Part shown: one piece after another, positions 1 through 10,386 of the stretch
Position numbering within the stretch: the stretch's first letter is position 1
Layout of the letters: each line of letters opens with the position of its first letter
Origin: Saksenaea vasiformis B4078
Lineage: Eukaryota; Mucoromycota; Mucoromycetes; Mucorales; Saksenaeaceae
Length of the DNA: 12,832 nt
Direction: 5' to 3'
Assembly: GCA_000697055.1 (NCBI GenBank)
Contig: JNDT01001493.1
Location: 1-12,832 of the forward strand
Notes under the pieces: generated by a model
Told to the model about the DNA's origin: nothing
What the model saw: the letters and a program-made list of their open reading frames with translations, nothing else
Database searches by the model: none
Program-made: the position numbers and the translations under genes

Positions 1-536
1 AGCTATTTCTTTAGACTCCTTTTGCACCGCTGCGGAGGTCATCCTGCTAAGATGCGAACACATACTTTGGGGGAGCCTCCGTAAGCGGCCGGTCCTAACC
101 AGTGCCTTTTTGGTAAACATCCACTGTTCCATATACACAGATGTTCATTTTATTCTACAGCCTTCAAAGACCTGAGCAGGAACTCTTTCGAGTTTACAGC
201 AAAGGCTACCAACCAACCCTTAGGCAATCAGGCGCAGAAAACTGGTTGGGACTATCTCAAAATCACTCCTTGAGTGGTACGGCGGTTAGAGACCCGTCAT
301 CCTAGCTTCTTTGTCAGGCCCGGGTGCATTGATTCCTCTGTTGATTATCCGGAGGGCCGCGCTGATACTCTCTGCGAAATTCCCGGAGAGTGGTGCTGTC
401 AGGTAAGAAATCCAAGTTGTCGGAATTTTTAGTGATGTGGTGGTGATTTTAGTGCATCCGATGAATCTAAACCCCGCGCGTTTGATAAAAGTCGCTCTCT
501 AACTTTTATTGAGTCCACCGCTATTAAGCAAATGGT
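1..536. other. Upstream region, mostly noncoding; possible end of another gene
   Basis: No gene here can be named. An intron-like stretch lies at 113-160 (GTAAAC donor, CTACAG acceptor, 48 bp, the size usual in this window). Two frames stay open after it. One runs 161-273 and begins FKDLSRNSFEF. The other is a small ATG frame at 141-305 (54 residues, containing RPEQELFRVYSKGYQ). I recognise neither, and the frame upstream of the putative donor soon meets stops. The segment from about 306 to 531 shows nothing coding and probably holds the promoter and 5' leader of the methyltransferase gene at 537. Confidence 0.35.
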
Positions 537-636
537 ATGTCGACCAACGCGGTTCCATTTCACAAGAAGAGTTACTGGCAAGCTCGATTTGACAGAGAAG
601 ACCACTTCGAATGGTTGCTGTCCTGGTCCACCATAG
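532..636 (+). promoter_or_regulatory. Overlapping upstream ORF at the methyltransferase start
   Basis: An ATG at 532 precedes the chosen start at 537 by five bases and lies in a different frame. It opens a 34-codon frame that ends with TAG at 634-636, well inside the methyltransferase coding region. The ATG at 532 has G at +4; the one at 537 has G at -3. Neither is clearly stronger, so scanning ribosomes could use either, and the overlapping frame could lower output of the main protein. The ATG at 532 is also followed directly by GTATGT, which resembles a splice donor, but the family match runs unbroken through the first exon, so I do not use it. Confidence 0.35.
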
Positions 637-1271
637 AGAAGCTTGTCAAGTCGTACCTGAATCCACAGGAGCCCATCCTCCACCTCGGTAATGTTTCGTT
701 TACTACACTTGTCATTTGACCCTTTTGTTATTTAACCGGCTCGATAAAAAAAAAAGGCTGCGGAAATTCGAATATGGCCTTTGACATGGCTGATCACGGA
801 TTTCCACGAATTGTCAATGTTGATTACGTTGACACGGTCATTGCGAGCATGAAAGAAGAGACGCGTAGAAGGCAAAATCCTGCTTACGATCAGCTAGAAT
901 GGTACATTGGAGATTGCCTCGAAGATCTATCATTCTTGCTGGATCGAGCACCGCAAGCTAGCGGCTTCTCTGTCGTACTTGACAAAAGTCTATGCGATAC
1001 CATTGCATGTGGCGATGACGACGAGCAAACAGGACAGCAGCGTCTAGCCGAACGTGTGCTGCATATAACACGTCCAGGTGGTCTCTGGATTTCCGTATCA
1101 TTTTCCGGCGAACGTCAATATCTGTGGCCCCCTTCTGGCCAATGGACATGGCAACACGAAGCAGCAGTGCCGATCAATGTACATCAGCCAAACGATACTT
1201 CAGGAGCGCCGCAAATATACTATTATCTGTATATGCGTCGCAAAGTTCACGCGTCAACCCAGGACAAGTAA
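537..1271 (+). CDS. METTL13/EEF1AKMT4-like class I SAM methyltransferase
   Basis: This is a predicted S-adenosylmethionine-dependent methyltransferase, probably cytosolic. Animal members of this group methylate lysines of elongation factor eEF1A; the substrate here is inferred only. Exons are 537-687 and 757-1271, and the 69-bp intron (GTAATG, ending AAG after an A-run) splits a glycine codon. The product is 221 residues, close to the small single-domain members. The family N-terminal YW..RF motif lies at 13-18. Motif I, LHLGCGNS, is at 48-55 and is created only by splicing. The acidic SAM-ribose residue is D73 in NVDY, GDCLED is at 102-107, and the motif IV region VVLDKSLCDT is at 123-132. 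The start at 537 is the first in-frame ATG after a TAA at 525. The gene converges on the helicase gene to its right. Family is firm; orthology to a named enzyme is not. Confidence 0.87.
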
Positions 1272-1630
1272 TTGTGTTATTTTTCTTTTTCGTTTTCCTT
1301 TCTTTTTTTATTGCGCAGCACATAATGAAGAACTGAGATAGTTAATTGCTTTCACCTTAACCCGATGTCAAATACTTGCACACCTGTTCTTTTCGTTATG
1401 AGCTCATATCACAATTGGGGCTCTTACATGCCACACCATAACAGCTGGGACATGGCTACTGACTTAGTTATCTTCCAGAGTGAGAGGCTCCCGTCCACGT
1501 TAAGTAAAACTTTTTGTTTTAACTGACATAACTGAGACGCACATTTAACTCTTTCTAAGTGACATTGATCCTTATTAGAAGGAAACTTCATTTACAGCAA
1601 CATGAAAAAAGTTGTTTTAATAATGAGAGT
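1272..1630. other. Convergent intergenic region
   Basis: This gap separates the methyltransferase stop (TAA, 1269-1271) from the helicase stop (1631-1633 on the minus strand), so it holds two 3' untranslated regions. It is AT-rich, with a T-rich run at about 1276-1312 just after the methyltransferase stop. I see no perfect AATAAA on either strand and no coding frame that resembles a protein. Confidence 0.5.
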
Positions 1631-5345
<3,715 letters not shown>

Positions 5346-5413
5346 GGTGTTCAGAAGGATCCAAAAACTCAAGCAAACACCACACACCTTTTGAAATCCG
5401 CAAAAAAACCACA

Positions 5414-5421
5414 TGACGTCA
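5414..5421. promoter_or_regulatory. Perfect CRE/ATF-type palindrome TGACGTCA
   Basis: The eight-base palindrome TGACGTCA is the classic site for CREB/ATF-type bZIP factors. It lies 69 bases upstream of the PRP22 start codon, a position suited to a proximal promoter element, and on the shared side of the divergent promoter region. Factor identity and activity are inferred. Confidence 0.5.
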
Positions 5422-5939
5422 GTCAGCCAGCGCTGCGCTCAGGTTGCGGGGTTTGTTACGTTTGGAATCCCTGCAACCAATTAAATTAAAAGGATTTTTC
5501 TTGTGGTATTCCTACGTTTAGATGAGTCTTGCATTTTGAAGTATCCGATTTAGTAACCACGAAATGTTTTTATGCTGCTTTAAGAAATTTTGCATTCACG
5601 GGAGATCCCAAGTTCATGTAAGTCGATCGATCTTCTGAGAAAATATTGATGTACTAGCCACTGCATATTCAATCCTTCTTTAGCAACTTAGACTCTTTCG
5701 GGACGCATAATTTCTTCCCACTTTTTTGCTGCGCTTTTTCTTTTACAAAAATATTCCCGACAAGAAAATCAATGCATATATATATATTGTATTGTCAGAC
5801 AGCATGCGTCAGTAACTACCGCTATTCGATAAGTCATTGCTTGCGTGAACAGCACAGGAACTCGGTGGCATCTTTGTTTTCCCACTACGTCTTCCTCACC
5901 TGTAGATCCACCCCAAGATGAAAGTGCAATAGGAAATGA

Positions 5940-6080
5940 GAAAAACAAGAACGAAACGGCGCTTCAAACGCGACATTTTTACTCAATAAGGAAGGTGAGA
6001 GTCGTGCGCGAGATGATTACCTTTGCACACTGTCAGACCCTGTTAGAGAATTCCAAGGCATCTATCTGACAGTTCTCTAA
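5940..6080 (+). pseudogene. Unidentified coding-like patch, possible exon or gene relic
   Basis: This frame ends in TAA at 6078-6080 and contains SNATFLLNKEGESRARDD followed by YLCTLSDPVREFQGIYLTVL, which has the balanced composition of real protein. A TGA at 5937-5939 closes it upstream, and no TAG or CAG acceptor lies in a usable place. A second frame overlaps it (5845-6069, containing VDPPQDESAIGNEKNKNETA). Either the patch is a terminal exon with an unusual acceptor, or the two frames are pieces of a frameshifted gene relic. I do not recognise the family. Confidence 0.25.
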
Positions 6081-6265
6081 ATTATGTTATATGAGTGTCC
6101 CTAAGAGGCGGACGCTGAAAGTGTCCTAGCAAGCAATTCCCGGGATCTAGCATGACTCGTTGCATGGCAGCAGTAGTGTGACTGTAGTATCGCTACGAAA
6201 AAAGTTGCAGCGCTCCCCGACTCAAGCGCGTTGCGTCAGACGAAAGAGCGAACTTATTTTCAAAC

Positions 6266-7030
6266 ATGGTTGTACGTATGGATCTTCATTGAAACTGTGC
6301 CAAATAACAAAGTTTGAACAGAAATTAGGACTTTATTTCAAAGCCGACTTGGAAAATGTGACAGATGTCGTGCCGTCGCCAGATTACGAATGGCATTTTA
6401 AGGTTCGAACGCGCAGCAACCGATCGAAAGACTACCCATTTCAATAGATACAATGTGCAACCTGCCGCGAAACAGATCAGTCATGGATTTCATTTAACCG
6501 TCAGGTAACAGTGGACTCATGAGATACGACATTCATTGTATCAACAGGACGAATACGACATGACACATTCAAAAGGATCCGCTAATCTTGTCATGAAGTG
6601 CAAATTTTGTAAACGCGAATCGTCTGCACGTAAGCTGGAGTTAATATCGCGTGGTTCGCTGTGCTGATAGGTATAAATTTAGTGTTCGAGAACAACGCAC
6701 CCATCCACGCTTACACTGACAGTGGCAAGTTCCAAAAAATGGCAACATTTGATTGCCGAGGTCTCGAATTGGTCGATTTCTCTCCCAGAGTAAGAGAAAA
6801 GAGCTAGACAGATGAAAATGTTGATCATGCATGATAGGATCCATGGAATGCTAGAGGTACAGAAACAGGTACTTCTTTCGAAGACATTGATCTTTTGGAG
6901 AAGGAATGGGCAGACTATGACGAGAAGGTAATTACAGTATTTTCACGTTTCTCTTGCTCAATCAGCACAATAGGCTGGTGAGCCAGTTGGTATTTCCAAT
7001 ATAGAGGTTGAATTTCGAAAGGAGAAGTAA
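6266..7030 (+). CDS. CZIB: CZIB/UPF0587 (DUF866) zinc-binding protein
   Basis: A small zinc-binding protein of the family of human CZIB (C1orf123) and yeast YCR090C; its biochemical role is poorly defined. Seven exons: 6266-6275, 6329-6402, 6448-6504, 6548-6629, 6671-6789, 6838-6927, 6974-7030. They sum to 489 nt and 162 residues, against about 160 in human. Introns are 53, 45, 43, 41, 48 and 46 bp. The second has an odd GTTCGA donor; five end TAG and one CAG. The first exon is only ten bases. Landmarks: FKADLENVTDV (7-17), two CxxC pairs at C31/C34 and C65/C68 that should bind zinc, FDCRGLELVDF in exon 5, SFEDIDLLEKEWADYDEK closing exon 6, and a short C-terminal beta segment ending FRKEK. 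Choosing the TAG at 6837 for the fifth intron gives the same spacing as the human protein. Everything needed for the fold appears present. Confidence 0.9.
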
Positions 7031-7476
7031 TACGACAGTGGCTTCCTTATGCGTTTCTACACTTCTTTCTGAAACGTTTATATTCTTTTGTATATTTACT
7101 TAAAGACTGCAATCTATCTTGTCGTACTTGTGGTAAACCAACAACGGTAATGAGAGGCAACTCTCTACTTATATACTTCCTCAATCACATGCTATAAGAG
7201 CGGGGTCAATGAATTACAACTATAAATCGGGGTCCATAATATAGTCAGAAAGGGAAGACGTTTATCCGAAGTTATAAATATTGACCCATCACAATTTCTA
7301 AATAAACACGACTCTCACGATACTTCTCGATTGTCTACTTTGCGAATCTTCCCAAATCAAGTTTATAACAGTACTGATGATTTTTTCTTTGAAAAAAAAA
7401 AAAGCACATTCGTGACCACTGATAAAAGCTTCCATCAACCAACTCAATATCCACTTTTTGTCCATTCTCGTCATTG
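7031..7476. other. Intergenic region downstream of CZIB
   Basis: The left part should contain the CZIB 3' end; no perfect AATAAA lies close to the stop (AATAAA occurs at 7301-7306, 270 bases on). A 12-A run lies at about 7390-7401. On the minus strand just below 7476 a short frame reads NDENGQKVDIELVDGSFYQW, which looks protein-like and may belong to the hypothetical gene at 7477-7879, separated from it by stops or an unplaced intron. Otherwise I see nothing. Confidence 0.4.
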
Positions 7477-7879
7477 TTACTCGTTTTCGCGAGCATTGGT
7501 CAGTTTCAGGGTCCCTGGCTGCATTGCGCGAATAAGAGGCCCTTCTGAAGATTTATTTGTTCGGATGTTACTACGAGAACTTGGTATCTCGATAGCGAAC
7601 AGCTCCTCGTAAACAACAAGATCCGTGGGCTCATCAATTTCAACGACCAAGGTCTTACTTTCTTCCAATGACTGTATATGTTCCTCGACTACGAACTTTG
7701 TACAGTTTAACTAATTCACGGCGCTTGCGGACAACAAGGGAAATGGAAGAGTTCGGAATATCCTTAGAGTGATACTTTGCTAGATCCACATCATTATACT
7801 TATTCTGACTAGCTATGTGTTTTGTGTCTGCCGGTATCTTAGCAACAGACAGATAGGAATAAAACATCTCTAGAGGCAT
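7477..7879 (-). CDS. Hypothetical protein, uncertain two-exon model
   Basis: Two overlapping minus-strand frames look coding. The first starts with ATG at 7879 (MPLEMFYSYLSVAKIP) and ends at 7655. The second contains KTLVVEIDEPTDLVVYEE and ends with TAA at 7477. They join in frame if 7711-7672 is removed as a 40-bp intron (GTTAAA to TATACAG), giving exons 7879-7712 and 7671-7477 and 120 residues. The donor is weak and the intron would be the shortest in the window, so a frameshifted relic is equally possible. A T-rich tract ending in TTAG just upstream of the ATG could be an acceptor for an earlier exon. No signal peptide, membrane segment or known motif is seen, and I do not recognise the family. 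Confidence 0.3.
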
Positions 7880-8044
7880 GTTCTAATAAAAAAAATTTTT
7901 TTTGGGTATTCAGATTTGTTGCCCTAATCACTGTATAGTAATGCAGTTATGTCAGATATGACAACGCGTAATCGATAGGATATAAGCAACGTTTTAATCT
8001 ATAAATCAAGGATAACTTGTAATGCTGAAAAAAAAAGAATTACC

Positions 8045-8380
8045 ATGAAAATTAGAAATCCATCATCTTTTTATTTTTTTTATCATCTCGTTCTAAAACA
8101 TCGCCCAGTGGATAAGGAGATAAAAAGTGAAATGAAGGCAAATCGCATAACATTTCCGGAGTCTGAGCTTTCTGGAGATGTTGTTTCTGTTGGTGCAAGC
8201 CGAAAAAGACAATCGCTCTCTGGTCAAAAAGGAGTATTAGTGCCGTCTCCTGATCCTGTAGCAACCGATGCAAACACCATCCCGACCATAACAAGTCCTC
8301 TGACGCTCACGCCACGCTCCTTGTATGCATCACACCATCAAGACAACAACGACGACGCGAACAACAGATCACCAGTGTAG
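8045..8380 (+). CDS. Hypothetical 111-residue protein
   Basis: An ATG frame of 111 codons that ends in TAG. The N-terminus is aromatic and basic (FYFFYHLVLKHRP), the middle charged, and the C-terminal half rich in Ser, Thr, Pro and Asn, ending in an Asp/Asn-rich tail. That looks like a disordered region and gives no family clue. It lies divergent to the hypothetical gene at 7477-7879 with 165 bp between them. The opposite frame (8052-8294) is less protein-like. It could be a real short gene, an exon of a larger one, or a chance frame next to retroelement DNA. Confidence 0.25.
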   Translation: MKIRNPSSFYFFYHLVLKHRPVDKEIKSEMKANRITFPESELSGDVVSVGASRKRQSLSGQKGVLVPSPDPVATDANTIPTITSPLTLTPRSLYASHHQDNNDDANNRSPV

Positions 8381-8605
8381 CGTGCTATTTTTCACTCTCA
8401 GGCAATCTTGCCACTATTTCTATTTTTCTCAATGACATCGACATTATTTTATTTTTCTTTTCTTTCTTATTCTTTTAGTGGAACACTCTAGCTACTATCA
8501 TTAGGCTCTCAAAATCCCATACAAACCGACATCCACTCTGACAGCGGCACATGACCTCTGGTATCACCCCCAAACCTTATCCAAAGGCACATCCACTCAA
8601 AACCA

Positions 8606-8714
8606 CATACAATCGAAATCGCATACGATCCGAAGTACATACGATCTGAAGTACATACGATCCAAGATCATATGATTCAAGATGCATACGATCCAAAGCG
8701 CATACGATTGAACC
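8606..8714. repeat. 16-bp tandem repeat array, about seven units
   Basis: The unit is close to CATACGATCCGAAGTA and begins at 8606, 8622, 8638, 8654, 8669, 8685 and 8701. One unit is 15 bp and the last is cut short. CATACGAT or a one-to-two-base variant occurs in every unit. The array ends about 87 bases before the TATA box at 8801, so it may be a promoter or U3 element array, or a simple minisatellite. Confidence 0.8.
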
Positions 8715-8800
8715 AATTACCTGCCGTCATTATCCATTCGAGCCATGATAGACTAGATGTTCATCCACTTAGCGAAATTATTTTCTATCGATTTATTTTG

Positions 8801-8830
8801 TATAAATACCCTTTCAATTCAATGAATAAA
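8801..8830 (+). promoter_or_regulatory. LTR-type TATA box and poly(A) signal module
   Basis: TATAAATA at 8801-8808 is followed by AATAAA at 8825-8830, 24 bases from first base to first base. The same tight arrangement occurs twice more on the minus strand (10363 to 10338 and 9736 to 9711). Such packing, with the polyadenylation signal just past the promoter, is expected at the U3/R border of LTR retroelements. Confidence 0.5.
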
Positions 8831-8989
8831 ACATTAGGTTATAACAGCATATTCTTCTCTTGGTTATTTCAAGCCATCTCAAAAGGTCTTTTCCAAAGGT
8901 TTTTCTTTTATTTCTCAAACAGCCTTTTATTGCTCGCCTCCGTTGGTTATTCTCAAGAAACCACCGTTAATCCGAATCCATTGATTCCT

Positions 8990-9350
8990 TTTCTTTTATT
9001 TCTTTTCTTCTTCTTTTACTCTCAGTCTGACAAGCGACGACAGTTCCGCTGTCCTCTTTTTATCTTTGACGAAACTTTTTGCCGATTCAAGGTAACCATA
9101 TCGACGATCTTACTAACGATCATATTCTATTTTATCCAGATCTCTTTGGATATTGTCAATACCGACAACAGTTACTCTACTCAACCTTTTCTTTTTCTTT
9201 CTTCAAGCTTTACCGCTTAACCAAGTCTTGGTGTTTGACTTAACTCTACACTTGGTGCTCACTCAATTCCGAACTTTTCTATCAACGAACATTACTCAAC
9301 CGATACCTTTAACAACAATTACCGTCATCCAGCTTACGCTACAATAACAC
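8990..9350 (+). repeat. Pyrimidine-rich repeat, plus-strand copy
   Basis: This copy pairs with the reverse complement of 12380-12832. Two anchors show common origin: 9029-9053 matches 12800-12776 at 23 of 25 bases, and 9221-9263 matches 12498-12456 at 37 of 43. The sequence between is C/T-rich in both copies and more diverged, with similar spacing. A leader or U3 of one retroelement family fits. An open frame through it (8672-9220) is Phe/Leu-rich low complexity and is not taken as a gene. Confidence 0.7.
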
Positions 9351-9444
9351 TTGGAACAACACTATCCATATACAGCAACTGAAAAATACAGCGTGACACC
9401 AGTCGGTTTTTGTAGCGATCCGCCTAGATAAATAGACGCATGCA

Positions 9445-9545
9445 ACAGTACAGATATCCCAGTAATAATAAGCAAAATAAATCATCGTTCGTTTATCTCT
9501 TTATTTTGTTACTATCTATTATCGCTGAATCCCTTGTGAGGTTTG
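9445..9545 (+). mobile_element. LTR-like fragment (R/U5-type)
   Basis: Starting at the ATATCCC near 9453, this plus-strand segment resembles the minus-strand LTR read downward from about 10358. Both have ATATCCC, an AATAAA-type signal (here 9476-9481), ATCATC, CGTTTATCT, a T-rich stretch and ATCCCTT, in that order. The TATA box of the other copy is degenerate here. It is best read as an old LTR or LTR fragment of a related element in opposite orientation. Confidence 0.55.
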
Positions 9546-10269
9546 ACCTATCGTTTCTGGAACTACAATCGAGAATAGTGTCGTAACCGTAGGACGGCCA
9601 GAAGGGTTCGGTGAAGCCGCCCTTCATCAGGTCTTACTCTTCACTACGATCGACAATACTTTTTAGATAGATGGAACTAATGATTCACCGAGTCAAAAGA
9701 AAAGCTTTATTTAAAGGCGCAGAGCGCCTTTTTATAAAAGTCAACAGAGGCCGACGTCACAACGAACCGATCAGATATAAAATATAAAAACATGATACGA
9801 CAATAGGAAGATAACTTTTGAACCACAAAACGACATTAACACCAGTTATTTGCACGACATACACATGACAATTGTCGTACGCGCCAAGTTGTAGTCGCAC
9901 AAGAACTTTTGTGTAATCGGGCAAGGATCCCAAAACAGCAAGCCATTGTCCTCTCGGCCTCTGCTCCAAAAAGAACATGTCTTCAAGAAACCTCTGCTCA
10001 GCAAATGATGAAGTGATGTATTCACTTCCATTCCATTTTTATATCTTCGACCGTTTTATAGATTACACATAGTTTAGAGAAAAAATATAAATACCATCGT
10101 TCATAGCGACAATAAAGCATTATCGTTTTTACCCCCATTCTTATTCTTTATTGTTCCCCTTGATCCCCAGTGGGTTTGACCATTTCCAGGAAGATAACTC
10201 AGCCAAGTGTCGTTTTCGTGGGGTGTCCGTACACAACTACTGTTTTGGCTATAAGTCCAATCAAGCTGG
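9546..10269 (-). other. Repeat-derived region with a third TATA/AATAAA module and unassigned frames
   Basis: On the minus strand, TATAAAAA (9736-9729) and AATAAA (9711-9706) flank a short perfect hairpin, so this may be another solo LTR. Further upstream on the same strand are two overlapping frames: 10031-9846 (containing FWSRGREDNGLLFWDPCP) and 9978-9757 (containing GSLPDYTKVLVRLQLGAY, then a hydrophobic end). Neither is recognised, and the frames compete over the same bases, so no gene is called. The stretch 10032-10269 is AT-rich and shows nothing else I can name. Confidence 0.35.
9713..9731. repeat. Perfect 8-bp-arm hairpin between TATA box and poly(A) signal
   Basis: AAAGGCGC and GCGCCTTT flank a 3-base loop (AGA). 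On the minus strand the hairpin falls between a TATA box and an AATAAA signal, where a retroelement transcript would begin or end. On the plus strand it is followed by a few more T residues and imitates a bacterial intrinsic terminator, which has no role in this context. Confidence 0.6.
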
Positions 10270-10331
10270 TAAGGGATCACCAAAGATAATCGTAAACAGA
10301 AGAAATAAAAATAAGATAAACGGATGATGAT

Positions 10332-10363
10332 CTTTATTGCACAAACTACACGGGATATTTATA
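10332..10363 (-). promoter_or_regulatory. LTR TATA box and poly(A) signal
   Basis: TATAAATA reads down from 10363 and AATAAAG from 10338, 25 bases apart. They sit about 275-300 bases inside the LTR start, as expected for the U3/R border. This may be a live promoter, since the neighbouring integrase frame is still open. Confidence 0.6.
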
Positions 10364-10386
10364 TACATTATTTTTTCTATTGTTTT

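Larger units (their letters stand above)
5346..6265. other. Divergent promoter region between PRP22 and CZIB
   Basis: The helicase gene reads left from 5345 and the CZIB-like gene reads right from 6266, so this 920-bp stretch should hold both promoters. It contains a TGACGTCA site near the helicase start, a short alternating AT run at about 5775-5787, and a coding-like patch near 5940-6080 listed separately. A GTAAGT donor-like site at about 5619 is followed by a TTCTTTAG acceptor-like site ending near 5682, but the frames on either side do not join into a protein I recognise. No clear TATA box is placed. Confidence 0.45.
8381..9560 (+). mobile_element. Decayed plus-strand LTR-retroelement remnant
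   Basis: No gene is supported here. In order the region shows AC-rich sequence, a 16-bp tandem array (8606-8714), a TATA box with AATAAA 24 bases downstream (8801-8830), a long pyrimidine-rich tract (about 8860-9350), and a segment like the R/U5 part of the minus-strand LTR farther right (9445-9540). The tract recurs inverted at 12345-12832. The order suggests a retroelement with its coding interior lost, or a large LTR with complex promoter sequence. The edges are not defined: I cannot place terminal TG/CA or a target duplication. Confidence 0.5.

Noticed and set aside
8052..8294. 80-codon minus-strand frame
   Set aside because: Composition is less protein-like than the opposite ATG frame at 8045-8380, and no motif or homology is visible.
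8672..9220. 182-codon plus-strand open frame
   Set aside because: It is dominated by Phe, Leu and Ser from a C/T-rich tract, has no motif, and covers a repeat whose other copy at 12345-12832 shows no such frame. Chance frame in low-complexity DNA.
9713..9736. Hairpin followed by T residues as a rho-independent terminator
   Set aside because: The window is eukaryotic with spliced genes; the hairpin is better explained as part of an LTR promoter/polyadenylation module.
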